Of a stretch of 64,000 nt of DNA, positions 34,501-45,876 are shown one piece after another; the stretch's first letter is position 1, and each line of letters begins with the position of its first letter. A program made the position numbers and the translations under genes. This stretch comes from Globisporangium splendens. Taxonomy: Eukaryota; Oomycota; Peronosporomycetes; Pythiales; Pythiaceae. The stretch lies in NCBI GenBank assembly GCA_006386115.1, contig VFIW01000051.1:270271-334270 (forward strand), written 5' to 3'. Below the pieces are notes generated by a model that worked only from the letters and a program-made list of their open reading frames with translations, was not told the DNA's origin and did not search any database.

Positions 34501-35109
34501 AGAGAAAGTGTCGTTGGAAGAAGGATTACAATCCCTGATACACGAAATCCAAGATTTGGTGTCTGAGGCTCACGATGACACAGAGACTGACGCAAGAGAC
34601 GCGGAGGATTTTGCAACACACGCCACAGAGGAATTGGCCTCCCTTCATGACCTGCTGCAGCAGCTGAACAAAAGCGTAAGTCCCTTGTCTGGGTGGTCCA
34701 TACTCTTCCGGACACTCACGAAAGTATCTAATCATTGTCTATTTTTCTTTCGTGTGCATTTTAGAAAGCGCGATTCCTGAAATACTTTGAAGAAGAAGAC
34801 ACGACCGACGAACTGGACGTGTTGCTTGGTCACATCTCTGATTTCACGACGCAGTTTCATCTCGAATACACCAACTACCTCGAAACAAGGCGACAGGAGG
34901 AGTTGCTCGTGCTGAAGCAGCGTGCACAAGCTCTGCGGCGGAGCATGTCGTCCCCAGGGCGGCATATTGCATCTCCTGGTCGCCATATGCCATCCCCAGG
35001 GCGTCCAATGTCGTCTCCAGGACGCCGAGTGACGTCGTCACCTGGGCGAACTATGTCATCCCCAATGACCCGACCGCATATCACGCGCCAGACAAGCCAC
35101 TCCATTTAG
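31598..35109 (+). CDS. Formin with ankyrin, helical-bundle and CCDC53-like repeats (formin 2)
   Basis: Five exons (31598-33805, 33893-33996, 34092-34323, 34415-34675, 34765-35109), 1049 residues, with the same FH2 intron phases and nearly the same exon sizes as formin 1. Order: a basic leader; two ankyrin units (residues about 176-235, ASRRGDFEMVKLLIEIG...DMVPLLIDAGGSL); a helical domain (residues about 254-386, with GFHKELDCFLQEYNL and a VHTEWKKSD end) that matches the pattern of the helical domains in the nearby kinase and in the ORFs at 49-57 kb; three nearly identical 54-residue repeats (408-569) with EKYFAMLKVGLPRPVVEHKM; the FH2 domain from KKLHWEV; and a tail with five SPGR motifs that suit proline-directed kinases. 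The fusion implies control of actin assembly by protein binding through ankyrin/helical modules. No FH1 polyproline is seen. Confidence 0.85.
32819..33304 (+). repeat. Three tandem 162-bp coding repeats in formin 2
   Basis: Units begin at 32819, 32981 and 33143 (each GGTCCGACCGAAGCAGAG). I see no difference between units 1 and 2; unit 3 has a few silent changes and a diverged end. Each codes 54 residues with the CCDC53-like EKYFAMLKVGLPRP motif. Exact repetition points to recent unit duplication. Confidence 0.9.
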
Positions 35110-35455
35110 TGGCATCAGACTCTCGAATCCATATTTATCGCGCATGCACATACAATTGCTTTTAATATTTCTTTCCGATTATACAAATGCGTTCTAATGA
35201 CGTCTCGCCTCATCCACAGGTTCCTCCATTGACGACAGCAATTCAATCAGACAGGCAGAAGGTCGACAGCGCACTTGGGGAAGGTACTGCACAATGCAAG
35301 GGCATTGAAGAAGAAGAGACCGCTGGTTTGACCCCCCTTCAAATGGTTTTTCTTTTCTTTTTTCTTTTTCTCTAAATGTGTGGCGCGTGAGAAAAGCAGC
35401 AAGTGTTTGCGAGTCCTGCAATCTTGCCTCCAGAACGAGCGCAACTCAGCGAATC
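35110..35455. other. Gap between formin 2 and the kinase gene
   Basis: 346 bp with a pyrimidine-rich stretch near 35340-35372. The true start of the downstream gene may lie here, since its N-terminus is uncertain. Confidence 0.4.
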
Positions 35456-38400
35456 ATGCGCAAGTTGTGTTCTCACAACTCAAAAGGAGTCGAAGTACGT
35501 TGGTCGCTGCCGCTTGCAGTTCGAGTGATCGCACGAGAGGCTGCCAGAATGGTGTTGAGTCGACAAGTTGGCTCTGGCCACGAGAGTGCGTGTGTCGAGA
35601 CGATCACAGATGAAGATGACGTGGAAACCGGAGCACCAGCACGGACGCCACGACGACCAAATGCCAATACTCAGAGCGAACCCAGCACAGCGACACACTG
35701 GCCTGTCGACTGTGCGTATCTCACGCCTTGTCTGACAATGCGTTGGTCTTCCTCGCTTTGTGATTTTTCGTCGCTACGCAGTTGGTGTGCGGATTGCGCA
35801 GAGCCCCAGTCGTTCACTGTGTTCTTTGCACACCGGCAGATCTCGTTCGTTTTGACAAAGATGGCGACACTGGCAGAAATTGGTGCGTTCGTAAATGCTC
35901 GAGATACTAACGAGAAGACAAATGTGGCTGCGTATTGTGCCCCACCACCGATCCAAGCGAGCAGATGCATTGTTGTTGCTGGGTGGCCACCGTGTTATTG
36001 TTCAGAAACGACAACTTTGCTTTTGCCCGCTATGTTGGCCAAGTCGGACAATCTGCGGAAATCGACCATTGAGGTTTTGGGTATGTGTGCACGGCTTTCG
36101 AGTTGCTGGCAAGAGACTTTCTCTGTCCAAGGTTGTGATCGTTGCGTTGATGGCAGCGTCCAAGCGCTATTCTTCGTCAAAATCACGCCGCATCTGTCCG
36201 AGCAAGTGAAGCAGTTTGAGATTGACACATTGGGTCTCGACATCGCCCCAGTCGTCCCGGAATGGTTTATCCCCGAACAGGATATTCAAGCGAATGCGCT
36301 CCATCAATCCAGAGGTCTGGATATTGTAGAGCGCCACGGCAAATGGTTGGGTGCGACCGCCATGGTCTCCAAGTCTCAAGCAACCCTGGCAGACTTTGAG
36401 AAAAGCGCTACTCGGTGGTTCCAGTGTCGACACCCGCACGTGACTAAGTTGTTTGGCGCTTGTCACACGAGCACGTCTCGCTTGTTTGTTTATGAACATT
36501 CGCTGAACGGGACCCTGCGCGAGTTTCTGCAGATCGGGGAAAACAAGAAACTCCAATGGCAAAAAGTCTACGAAGCAGCCCTTGGCCTCCAATATCTTCA
36601 TCGACGGAAGATTGTGCACGGCGACCTTCGAAGTGAGAACATCGTGGTGAGCAATGACTTCAGAGCCCAGATCGCTGGACTAGAACACAGAGCGACTCGT
36701 TTGGGTCCAGAGTGTCGAGCGTACATGGCCCCAGAACTTCTACACGGCAAGGGAGTCTCGCTCGCGTCAGACATCTATGCGTTTGGAGTGTGCATCTTGC
36801 AATTGATTGCTGAGTCTGCACCAGAAGGGGATCGACGGCATAAGGATCAAAATCGGTTTGAATCACAGCTGCTCAATGTGGAGATTGCTCACTGGCAGCT
36901 TGTCAACAAAATGACCAAGCCAGGACCAAAAGATCGGGTGAAAATAATGCATGTTGTCAAGAAGCTTGAGCAACTTGCTAACGAAGAGCGCGACGAAGTT
37001 CAAGCAAGGAGTGGGTTTGTTCACTGTTACGAAGAAATGCAGATCGAGCGAGGTGTTGATATGGTAAGTTTGCGTCACTGACCTATTCTGTTCGCGGACT
37101 GTTCTATCACTGACGCTTGTCCACTTCACAGTCACAACACGTTGACGTTCGAACGCATATGATCCCACAGATCGCGAAAACCATCCCCAAAGCACTCCAA
37201 TACCTGCACGAGAAGTGCAAAAGGTGGTCCAAAATGGAACGGATGACCGAAGATGTGCTGGCGCGGTTGGATGATCTGTACTCGCAACTCAAAAAGATGG
37301 AGCACTGTCCAAGGTGGCAGGCAGACGAATTTGGGAAAATTGTGTCTCAGTTTTCCAATTGCCTGAAGCCAGCCGTGTCGCCAAGCTCGGTGGATAAAAT
37401 TGTTCGAAGTCTGAAAGTTGCGACGCTGCATCAAACTTTTCACAACAGCTTGGATTTTTATCTAAAGGAGACAAATGCTTTCACGCGAGGTCCGATACAC
37501 AAGTGGAAGCATAAGTACAGGGATGATCTGCGCGAGTGGAGCACATGTGCCACTCCCTCAACAACCGACTCAGAAGCGTCCACCAATCAAAGCGATATTG
37601 TGAGACTCGTTGACTACCGCACTCGCCCAAATGGATTCGCGCCAAGCTCAACCGCTCAGTCGTCTTTTCCGACTGATTTGTCGAAGCCATTGTGGCACTT
37701 GCCGCTGAGTGAACCCAGATACAGCGCAGACGACCCTATTGCAGAAGGATCGTTTGGGGTGTTGTTTAAAGGAGATTGGCTGAGCTCTCCAATTGTCATC
37801 AAGTTTATGGGCTACGAAGGTGATGATGGCTGCGTCAGCACGAAGCTCTTCTTGCACGAAGCTCAAATATGGTGGCAGCTCAACCACCCCCACGTCATCG
37901 AGCTCTTTGGAGCGTGCCATGTCCAAAAACGTTACATGGTGTGCGAGTACGCTCCATATGGTACGATGGGGGAGTACTTGAAGCTCGAAGAGAACAAGCA
38001 CTTGGCATGGGAGAAGCTCTACGAAGTCGCACTTGGGTTGCGCTACTTGCACCAGTGCAACATCGTCCATGGCGATCTCAAGTGCGACAACATCCTGATT
38101 GGCGCAGACAAGAGAGCGAAGCTGGCTGACTTTGGGCTGAGTTCGATTCCAGGTGCTGTCGAAGTTACTGTTTCCCCGAAACATATTGGTGCGGTGCAGT
38201 GGAGATCACCCGAGTACCTTGCCGGAGCTCGACCATCCTTTGCCTCAGATATATATTCGCTCGCGATGTGCATTCTCGAAGTGGTAACCAACGAAATACC
38301 ATGGGGTAGCACCAGTTTAGCTGCTTCGGTTGGATATCGAGTGAAAAGAGGAGGGCGGCCAGTCCGGCCAGCAAGGATGACAGACGAGCAGTGGCACTTG

Positions 38401-38499
38401 GTTGAGCAAATGACGCGCCGGGATCCGACTCAGTGCGTACAATTGCCTTATGTCGTTCAGATGCTCTTCGAGTTTGCTCAGGCAGCTTCAAAAAGTTAG
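35456..38499 (+). CDS. TKL-like protein with pseudokinase, helical domain and active kinase domain
   Basis: Two exons, 35456-37063 and 37132-38499, joined by a 68-nt GTAAGT/ACAG intron in phase 0. The first part has a trace of ankyrin (EIGAFVNARDTNEKT) and then a pre-kinase motif (VPEWFIPEQDI). A pseudokinase follows (about 36300-37000): HGDLRSEN is present, but DFG reads AGL and no clear VAIK lysine is seen. After the intron comes a helical domain with TFHNSLDFYLKE and IHKWKHKY. The C-terminal kinase (from about 37730) has the glycine loop AEGSFGVLFKG, IVIKF, HGDLKCDN, DFG and WRSPEYLAG, so it looks active; HGD instead of HRD occurs in both kinase units. The N-terminus is poor: the frame opens with GTG at 35378, ATGs are at 35456 and 35861, and a possible intron at about 35709-35781 would change it. 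Confidence 0.7.
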
Positions 38500-39162
38500 T
38501 ATCGTTCAGAGCACAAGTCGTGCGCATGCTAGTTTCCCATTATTTTCAAGGTATTATTTATCAAAAGCGATGTATGAAATTACAATTTGCCACCTCAGTC
38601 GAGCAAGCCTCGTTTCGGTCCTGAGTTCTGTCGGCTTGCTTTACAGCTTTTGGGATAGATCTAGAGCAGTCTCGGGGGCTAGCTTCGTGAGATCCTTCAC
38701 CCTTGAATAACTACATGCTGTAGCTGTATTGGACAACTGGTTTTATAGCCATGCACCATCCACCCAGCTCCTACCTATGCCTCACACTAATAAATTGCAA
38801 CAGCTTTCAGCTTTTCCCAATCCGTGCAATTCTGATTGCGTTGCTTGCGTGTCGATGCATGACACGCCAAGCTTCAACTTCAAGTTGTCAGCTGAACCAT
38901 CCTGCTTCCATAATTTCTCAACGTTTCCTCTATAAAGCTACATATTACCATAATTGATAATAACAAAACCAAATCAGCATATGTTTAGTAGGTCTCGAAT
39001 AACCTGAAAACTAATATTGTCCAAGGTATCCTCTCAAGAACCCATCCATCCCTTCAAGCTCCACACCACCAAACTGAGGAACCACCCGCGGCATTCCCCC
39101 TTCTGGCGCCATTCGCCAATCGACTGCCACGCGCCTAAGAAGCCTCCGCATTCAGCTTCCAG
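38500..39162. other. Intergenic region between the kinase and the acyl-CoA synthetase
   Basis: 663 bp, AT-rich, no coding character seen. It should contain the kinase terminator and the promoter of the synthetase. Confidence 0.5.
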
Positions 39163-41445
39163 ATGCTGTCCCGCCGTGTGCGTCTCGCGCATTCTCTGCG
39201 CCATGCGCTCACGCGTCCTCGCGCCTATTCCCGACCGTCTCGATGCGCGTACGCGTCCACAACCGCCACGTTCGAAGCGTCCAACGGCAGTCCCGAGTCG
39301 ATCATCTTCCAGTCGCCACACACGCCAGTGAATATCCCTGACGGCACGATCTGGGAGATCGCCAAGACGCAGGCGAGCGTCAAAGGCGATCGCAACGCGT
39401 TTATCTGTGGCATCACGCAGCAGAACGTCACGTTTGACGAGCTCTACCAGCGCGCAAAGCGGCTCGCGGTCGCGCTCGCGGAAGATGGCGTGCGCAAGGG
39501 AGATGTAAGCGTGTTTATGAGGAAGTTTGCATGAAGAATGGAATGACATATTGACTGTGAATATGTTGGCCAGGCTGTGATTCTGCACTCGTTCAACTGC
39601 GTCGAGTATCCGATGGTGGTGCTGGGTACGCCACTTCATTTTTGCATCTACTTCTTATGCCATGGCATTGACGCTAACGTCGTGTGTTTGCTTGTCGTCT
39701 TATCCACAGCGTTGATGGCGCTGGGGGCTGTCTGCTCGCCGTCGTCGCCCATGTTCCGAGCCCCAGAGCTCGCACTTCAAGCCAAATCGGCCAACGTAAG
39801 TCTCGTCAGCAGCGTCTCTCGATGGCTGAAGTCTGAGATAATACGACCGAGTTGTTTGGTGATGAATACTATATGCAGGCGCGGTATATCATCGCACACA
39901 AGGATCTCAAGGACGTCGCCCTCGAAGCCGCCGACATGGTCGCCATCCAGAAGAAGCACGTGTACACCATGGGTGAGGAAGACGCGCCTAAGCTCAAGAG
40001 CGTCAAGTACGTCCACCACCCTCATTTTGTGAATACTGCTGTGATAGAAAGTATCTGACTGAATATTTTACATTTTCAAGCGAGCTCTCGATGCGTGAGT
40101 ATGGCCACTTTGAGTTTGAGCCAATCGACCCGGACTCGAACGTCTTGCTGCCATTCTCCAGCGGCACCACTGGCATCCCCAAGGTTCGTGCGTGCTTGCC
40201 ATTAGATATCGTCATGCTTTGGGAAACTCACAACATGCATCTGTTCACTTTTCTGGGATTTTTGTACAGGGCGTGGCGCTGAGTGCGCGAAATATCTTGA
40301 CAAACACGTACCAAGTCGACCACGTTGAGAAACTCGGTGACCACTCACTGGGGCTGCTGCCGTTCTTCCACATCTACGGGATGATGATGATGCATCTCTC
40401 GATCGTCCAGGCGACGGCAAAGGTGGTGCTCCCGCGGTTCGAGCCCGAGTCGTTGCTGAAGACGCTGTCGACGTACAAGGTGTCAGATAATGAGTGCGCT
40501 TTATCTCCATTGATTTATTCCGCCATAGTTTCGCTGACATGGGCATTTTCTGTTTGCTTTTTCAGATCCGCACCGCACACATTGCGCCTCCACTTGCGCT
40601 TTTCCTGGCGCATGATCCACTCGTGGAGAAATACGATCTCTCGGCGACTGAGTTCGTCGTGTCTGGCGGCGCGCCAGTGGGCAAAGAGCTCGAAAACCTC
40701 GTGAAAAATCGCTTGGGCATGACTGTGAAGCAAATTTATGGCATGACTGAGGCGTCACCTGCCGTCAACTACTGCGAAGACGCGTTCCGCAAGCCGGTAA
40801 GTCTCTGTCATCATTGTAGTCTACAAGGAGCGCTTGATATTCAACGTCTGAAATGTCTGGTGTGCTTATATTCTACAGGGAAGCGTCGGTCGATTGGTGC
40901 CCAACACCGAGCTGCGTGTGCGGTGCACGTCCACGGGCGTGGACTTACCGGCCAATGCGCGAGGTGAACTACTGTACCGCGGTCCGCAGGTGATGCTTGG
41001 GTACCTCAACAACCCAGACGCGAACAACAGCGTGTTTACGGAAGATCGCTTCCTGTGCTCGGGGGATATCGGCTACGTGGACGACGATGGTTTCGTGTTC
41101 GTCGTCGACCGTGTGAAGGAGCTGATCAAGTACAAGGGCCACCAAGTCGCGCCAGCAGAGCTCGAGGATATCCTGAAGCACCACCCAGCGATCGTGGACT
41201 CGTGCTGTGTGCGAGGCAGAGATTCTGATGGACAAGAAGTGCCTAAGGCGTACGTCGCACTGAAAGACAAGAGCAACGCCGCAAAGATCACGGCTGAGGA
41301 GATCATGGAATTCGTAGCCGAACGGGTGGCGCCGTTCAAGAAAGTGCGCCAAGTGGAATTCACGGATACGATTCCGAAGAGCCCCACGGGGAAGACGTTG
41401 CGACGCCAGTTGCAAGAGATTGAGAACCAAAAGCACAGCGCGTAA
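39163..41445 (+). CDS. Acyl-CoA synthetase / 4-coumarate-CoA-ligase-like enzyme
   Basis: Eight exons (39163-39504, 39574-39625, 39710-39795, 39879-40006, 40081-40183, 40270-40479, 40566-40796, 40879-41445), all introns GT-AG and 69-86 nt, give 572 residues. ANL-superfamily adenylating enzyme: it activates a carboxylic acid to an acyl-AMP and then an acyl-CoA. Motifs in order: LLPFSSGTTGIPK (P-loop, residues about 225-237), FHIYGMMM, YGMTEASPAVNY, SGDIGYVDDDGFVF, KYKGHQVAPAELE, and PKSPTGKTLRRQL with the catalytic lysine. The pattern is closest to plant 4CL-like and peroxisomal acyl-CoA synthetases. The N-terminus (MLSRRVRLAHSLRHALTRPR) is arginine-rich without acids, so a mitochondrial location is likely; there is no C-terminal SKL. 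The acid used cannot be told. It is convergent with BIO3-BIO1. Confidence 0.9.
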
Positions 41446-41659
41446 AGCTACTGCGATGAGGAATGACTGTGCGTGTGGTTTGTGATTCGTACCTTGAGTA
41501 TTTGCTGTCTGCGATGATTCTTCAAAAATGTGATGCATCTGAGGCTGGTTAACTTGTGTCAAATGGCACCCACGCAAGCTGAAAAGTTTGTCTTTCTGCA
41601 TTTTTTTCATTATCCTGTTTTATGGTGTGCTTGCTCTATAAAGATTTCGATACTGGGGT

Positions 41660-44152
41660 TTACTTTTTGTACTGTGCTAGGTGGTGGTGGAGTTTGCGCA
41701 GGTACCGGTCACAATCCTCCTGCGACGTCAACGGTGAGCACATCATGTACACAACGTTGCCCAGTGCTCGCGCGTAGATCTCGTTCTTGCGCAAGACACG
41801 GATGAGGTCCTGGGCTTCGCTCGACGCGTAGCCTGCATTCGACGTCTGCAGTTCAATACCCACAACCGTTCCGATCGAGAAAGTGCGCGCCACATGACTC
41901 AACTCGGAGAGTTTGCTCACGAGATCGGCATTCCAGTATTCTCGCGTCACATTGGATTCGAGATCGTTGCCAGCCTCGTTCATAATGGAGTACATGTCCA
42001 ATGATGTCAGAGCAGCAGCACATCCGATTGGGTGAGCAGTGAACGAGTGACCATGGAGAAGAGCTTCGCCCTTGCCGTCGTCATAGAAAGTCTCAAAGAT
42101 GTCTTCGCTCGCAAGGGTGACAGCGAGAGGAACCACGCCTCCCGTAAGAAGCTTGGCATAGCAGGCAATATCAGGGTTGACTCCAAGCAAATCCCGACCA
42201 GATTCAACTCCCAGACGCCACCATCCAGAAAACACTTCGTCGAAGATGACTGGAATCTTGCGCGCACGACATTCTTCGACAACCACGCGCTGGAACAGCG
42301 GGTCCACCAGCACCATTCCACCCGCGCCGATCAAAACTGGTTCGATCAGCAACGCACCGACAAGCACGTTCCCATTCCCACTGCTCTGTGCAGCATCAAT
42401 TTGTTGGGCAACATACTTGCGGTACGTTTCAGCTAAATCGGCACTGCGATTTGAGAAGTTAAAGGCATCTGCAAGACTTGAGAACTTTTCACCAGTGGTG
42501 ACCCCGTCTCTGCCTCCGCTGCTGATCTCTTCATCCACAGCGATCGTGTACTTTCCATCACGAATCGCCAACGACGGTGTTTTCAAGAAAATGCCCTCAG
42601 GACGGTACCATGGGTGCTGCTTTTCGTTGTACACGCTTGGTTCGGCAATGTTCATCACACCGAGTGTGTCGCCATGGTAGCAGTTCGCTTGGGCAAGCAC
42701 GACCAGCTTCTTTTGCGTCACAGCTTTCGACGTGAACGAATTGTAATCCAATTTGTGGTCGGTCAAGTACTTTCGGAACGCCATCTTGAGTCCGACTTCG
42801 ACTGCTGTCGAGCCATCATCGGAAAAGTACACGCGCGATGCCCACGCCTTGCCAACGGATTCCAGCAATTTCTCACTCAACTGAAGCGCGGGTTCGTGAG
42901 CATTTTCTGGAAACATTACGTGACCGTACCGAGCTGCAGTGTATGCCAACGATGTCGCCATCTTTGAGTTGCCGTGGCCAATGCCCTGAGTCCACCAACT
43001 CGCGCACGCGTCAAACATAGGCTCAAGCGAGTTGCTCTCACGTTGCAGCACGGTGAACTCATCGCCATGCGCGGAGTCGATGATCGAAAGCTGGCCGTAC
43101 TTCTTGTGCTGAGTGAATGGCCACCAGAACACTTCTTCGGCACGAGCATGGACATGCTCAAATCGCTCCAGCCGGTTCTTGTGGTACCCTTGCAGACATG
43201 CATTGATGTCTTTGAACACAGTCTCGTGTTCTTCAAACCACTGATCGAGAGGCTCTGGTTGTGGAGGCACTGGCTGCATCGTGAAAATAGGAATTCCCAA
43301 CTCACTCATTCGCGGTTCGAGGGCTTCAGCATTGTCGAGTTTCTCTTGTTCAATCAAGCATAGCGCGGCCACATCGTACCCACGCAGCAAGAGGCTCTCA
43401 AGCGCAGACATGGTCGATGAGATGCCGCCGAGTTTGCCATCACCAATGAGCACAACTGGAAGACGAAGACCACGGTACACGTCGGCTTGGAAACGCATCG
43501 ATGCAGACGGACTGCACACTCCACCCGCTGTTTCCACGAGAGCGAGCGAGTACGGAGCCTCATGCTGTGCATTGATCGTCTTCAACTTGGTCGTGAGCAG
43601 CTCCACGAGCGCATCGTCCGTGATCGTGTGACCCTCCATCGCTGCGGCAAGGTGCGGGGACACGGGCGTCTTCCATGAAAACAACGTCGAGCAGTCTAAA
43701 AGAGCGCTTCGAGCCTCGCTATCGGCACTCAAGAGCGCGTGTTTCTTGACAAACGCCGCGTCGCCCAGGAAGCCGTCGGGTTGGTCGTCGTCGGTCCCCG
43801 TTTGCAGCGGCTTGATGTAGCCCACGCGTCCATTGCCGCTCGCGAGCGCACCGCGCACGATACCCGCAGATATGATCGTCTTGCCGATGTCCGTGTTGCT
43901 GCCGTAGATCTGGAAGATCGGCGTGTGGAGCCCGACAGGATGCACACCCTGAGTGCGCAGGTTCTGCTTCTGGGTCTGCAGCGCGTCGCGGGACGCCGTC
44001 GTCTCGCGGAGACCGATGTGGAACTGCACACGCGGCTGTAGAAGACGCGTAGTGGAGGAGCGCAGCAGCACCTGCGAGGGCGACGCGCGCGAGGAACGCA
44101 GCAGCGACGTCATGCTGATGTGCGCAGCGGCGAGAGGATTGCAGAATGGCAT
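41660..44152 (-). CDS. BIO3-BIO1: Bifunctional dethiobiotin synthetase / DAPA aminotransferase
   Basis: Single-exon, 830-residue fusion that carries out two steps of biotin synthesis: 7-keto-8-aminopelargonate to diaminopelargonate (BIO1/BioA) and then to dethiobiotin (BIO3/BioD). The N-terminal BioD part has the P-loop GSNTDIGKTIISAG and a VETAGGVCSP motif. The C-terminal fold-type-I aminotransferase has DACASWWTQGIGHGN, YHGDTLGVMN, IFDEVFSGWWRLG and YAKLLTGGVVPLA, whose Lys should bind PLP. Plants and some fungi have the same fusion and place it in mitochondria; here the residues after the second ATG (44113, MTSLLRSSRASPSQVLLRSS) make a good mitochondrial presequence. The longest frame begins at a TTG at 44170; the first ATG is 44152. 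Biotin prototrophy for these two steps is inferred. Confidence 0.95.
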   Translation of the reverse strand: MPFCNPLAAAHISMTSLLRSSRASPSQVLLRSSTTRLLQPRVQFHIGLRETTASRDALQTQKQNLRTQGVHPVGLHTPIFQIYGSNTDIGKTIISAGIVRGALASGNGRVGYIKPLQTGTDDDQPDGFLGDAAFVKKHALLSADSEARSALLDCSTLFSWKTPVSPHLAAAMEGHTITDDALVELLTTKLKTINAQHEAPYSLALVETAGGVCSPSASMRFQADVYRGLRLPVVLIGDGKLGGISSTMSALESLLLRGYDVAALCLIEQEKLDNAEALEPRMSELGIPIFTMQPVPPQPEPLDQWFEEHETVFKDINACLQGYHKNRLERFEHVHARAEEVFWWPFTQHKKYGQLSIIDSAHGDEFTVLQRESNSLEPMFDACASWWTQGIGHGNSKMATSLAYTAARYGHVMFPENAHEPALQLSEKLLESVGKAWASRVYFSDDGSTAVEVGLKMAFRKYLTDHKLDYNSFTSKAVTQKKLVVLAQANCYHGDTLGVMNIAEPSVYNEKQHPWYRPEGIFLKTPSLAIRDGKYTIAVDEEISSGGRDGVTTGEKFSSLADAFNFSNRSADLAETYRKYVAQQIDAAQSSGNGNVLVGALLIEPVLIGAGGMVLVDPLFQRVVVEECRARKIPVIFDEVFSGWWRLGVESGRDLLGVNPDIACYAKLLTGGVVPLAVTLASEDIFETFYDDGKGEALLHGHSFTAHPIGCAAALTSLDMYSIMNEAGNDLESNVTREYWNADLVSKLSELSHVARTFSIGTVVGIELQTSNAGYASSEAQDLIRVLRKNEIYARALGNVVYMMCSPLTSQEDCDRYLRKLHHHLAQYKK

Positions 44153-44625
44153 GGAACACCAAGCACGCAATTGGCACGCAATGCGCCTCTGTTAAACAGA
44201 CACACTGATCACTGTGGACAGGTTATCGAATGAAAAGAGAAGATATAGCGTGTGGTGGCAAGTCTTAGCAGAGAGGAATGATGGTAAGTATACATATATA
44301 GAGGTTATTGCCACCCATGATCGTACCGTCTTTCTCGCATTAAAAGTGTCTCCGAATAACAAGTGTACTTAATAGAGAGGGATGCCACTTGCTGTACATG
44401 AATTATGTATTGAATGTGCAAGCCTGTCGTTATACTCGAGGTAAACAATGTGGGGATGCGCGTAAGCATGCCAAAAAGTGCAGGTAATCATCAGGAATGA
44501 CGCAAAGCGCAGCTCGCGCACCGGCACCCATGACGCCGCACACGCATGCAGCACTTTTGCAGAGAACGACAGCCGCAGGTAAGTGCAGAGTCACTGCTGG
44601 CGCCACTGGCTCGTTGCAACTGCGT
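44153..44625. other. Intergenic region, no gene seen
   Basis: About 470 bp upstream of BIO3-BIO1, including its promoter, up to the 3' end of a broken kinase. No coding character was seen. Confidence 0.5.
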
Positions 44626-45373
44626 CTATGACACTTGAGAGTCCTGGGCAAAGTCAGCGAGCTGCTCGACGACGTGCGTCGATCTTCACACGTTTCACTG
44701 GGTCCTGGATCGTCATGAGCTTGATGAGGTTTCACTGGGCAGTGGTCGTCCCGTCCGGCTGTTTCGGGATGTGGCCGTGTCTCACTCTGAAGCACACCAC
44801 CGCAGGAAGCATTTGGTTTCTCCACGGCGCTTTGCCTGTCGCTGCTTCCAGGATGCACATCGCGAACGAATAAATGTCCGATGCAAACGTTGGTCGACCT
44901 CCCGCCAGATACTCGGGCGACCGCCAGTGAGTTGAACCGATGTTCTTGTGACTAACCATCACTTCGACGACGTCCGGAATCGAACTCAACCCGAAGTCAG
45001 ACAATTTGGCATGACCCCCGGCACCAATGAGAATGTTGTCACATTCCAGATTGTTGTGAACGAAGCCCTTGCCATGAAGGTACTTCAGCCCAAGCGCCGC
45101 ATCGCGCGGCTTTTCCTACATCCATGGTTTGCTCTGCTGACCATCGAGCTTCAAAGCGTCGTTCAATATTCCGTTTCGCGCGCACTCGGATGCGAAAAAG
45201 CGCTTCCCGTCGTGGCAAACTCCAAACAGTTTGATGACGTGGGGGTGGCTGAGTTGGTGCCATATTCGAACTTCGCGGAGGAAAAGCTGAGTGCTGACTT
45301 TCTCTTTGTCGCCTTCGTAGCTCATGCGCTTGGTAGTTGCGGCAGTGTTCTTCCAAGTCCCGAGATGCACTGC
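44626..45373 (-). pseudogene. Broken TKL-like kinase domain
   Basis: Minus-strand remnant of a kinase close to the C-terminal kinase of the gene at 35456-38499. Read from 45373 it has FLREVRIWHQLSHPHVIKLF, then KYLHGKGFVHNNLECDNIL, LSDFGLSSIP, WRSPEYLAGGRPTFASDIYS and the final helices. Lesions: an in-frame TAG at 45116-45118; TGG to TGA in the tryptophan that precedes the last helices (AQ-stop-NLIKLM); a frameshift near 44665 before VEQLADFAQ; and the catalytic-loop HGDLK reads HNNLE, so the base aspartate is gone. The glycine loop and everything upstream are missing, because a repeated RNase H segment begins at 45374. Confidence 0.8.
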
Positions 45374-45876
45374 GAGAGTGAGAGAAGGTAATTCTATCTA
45401 TTTTACGATCTACATTCAGTTGAAGAATTCCTGAGTCTCATGAACACTGCTGACAGTGAGGTGTTTCTTAGTTTTGACGGCGTGGCACCGACACCGTTGT
45501 CGAGTAGAGCTGCGACTTGGGACATAACAACTTGATCATTTCCACGCGATTCGTCGGTGAGTATCTTCGCATTCTTGGAGTTCATTGCCATGTTGGCGAG
45601 AAGATCGGCCATCTTGTTTTGTTCTCGTTTTGTGCGATTCCATGAGGTCCGCGCAAAGTTGGCGATGACTTGATTTACCCGAACTGCTAGTGGCTGCAAC
45701 TTGGTCTGTCGTATTGAGGAGAACCCGTTCTGGGGTGCGATAATCATTTGGTTGTCTCCGAAGACTTCCAACTTGACTTCATAGTGCTGTAGGTAGTGAG
45801 CACTGTATGCCAGACCATCTTTCAGCGCGCTGTATTCGCACCAATTGTTCGTGGCTTCCGGTCCCATGTACGCACA
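45374..45876. repeat. Dispersed ~0.5-kb repeat, copy 1
   Basis: This segment is almost identical to 48336-48838 in the same orientation, from the shared GAGAGAAGGTAATTCTATCT edge to the shared GGTCCCATGTACGCA edge, with few substitutions. It contains most of an RNase H-like reading frame. The two flanks are unrelated, so a defined piece was copied. Confidence 0.85.
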
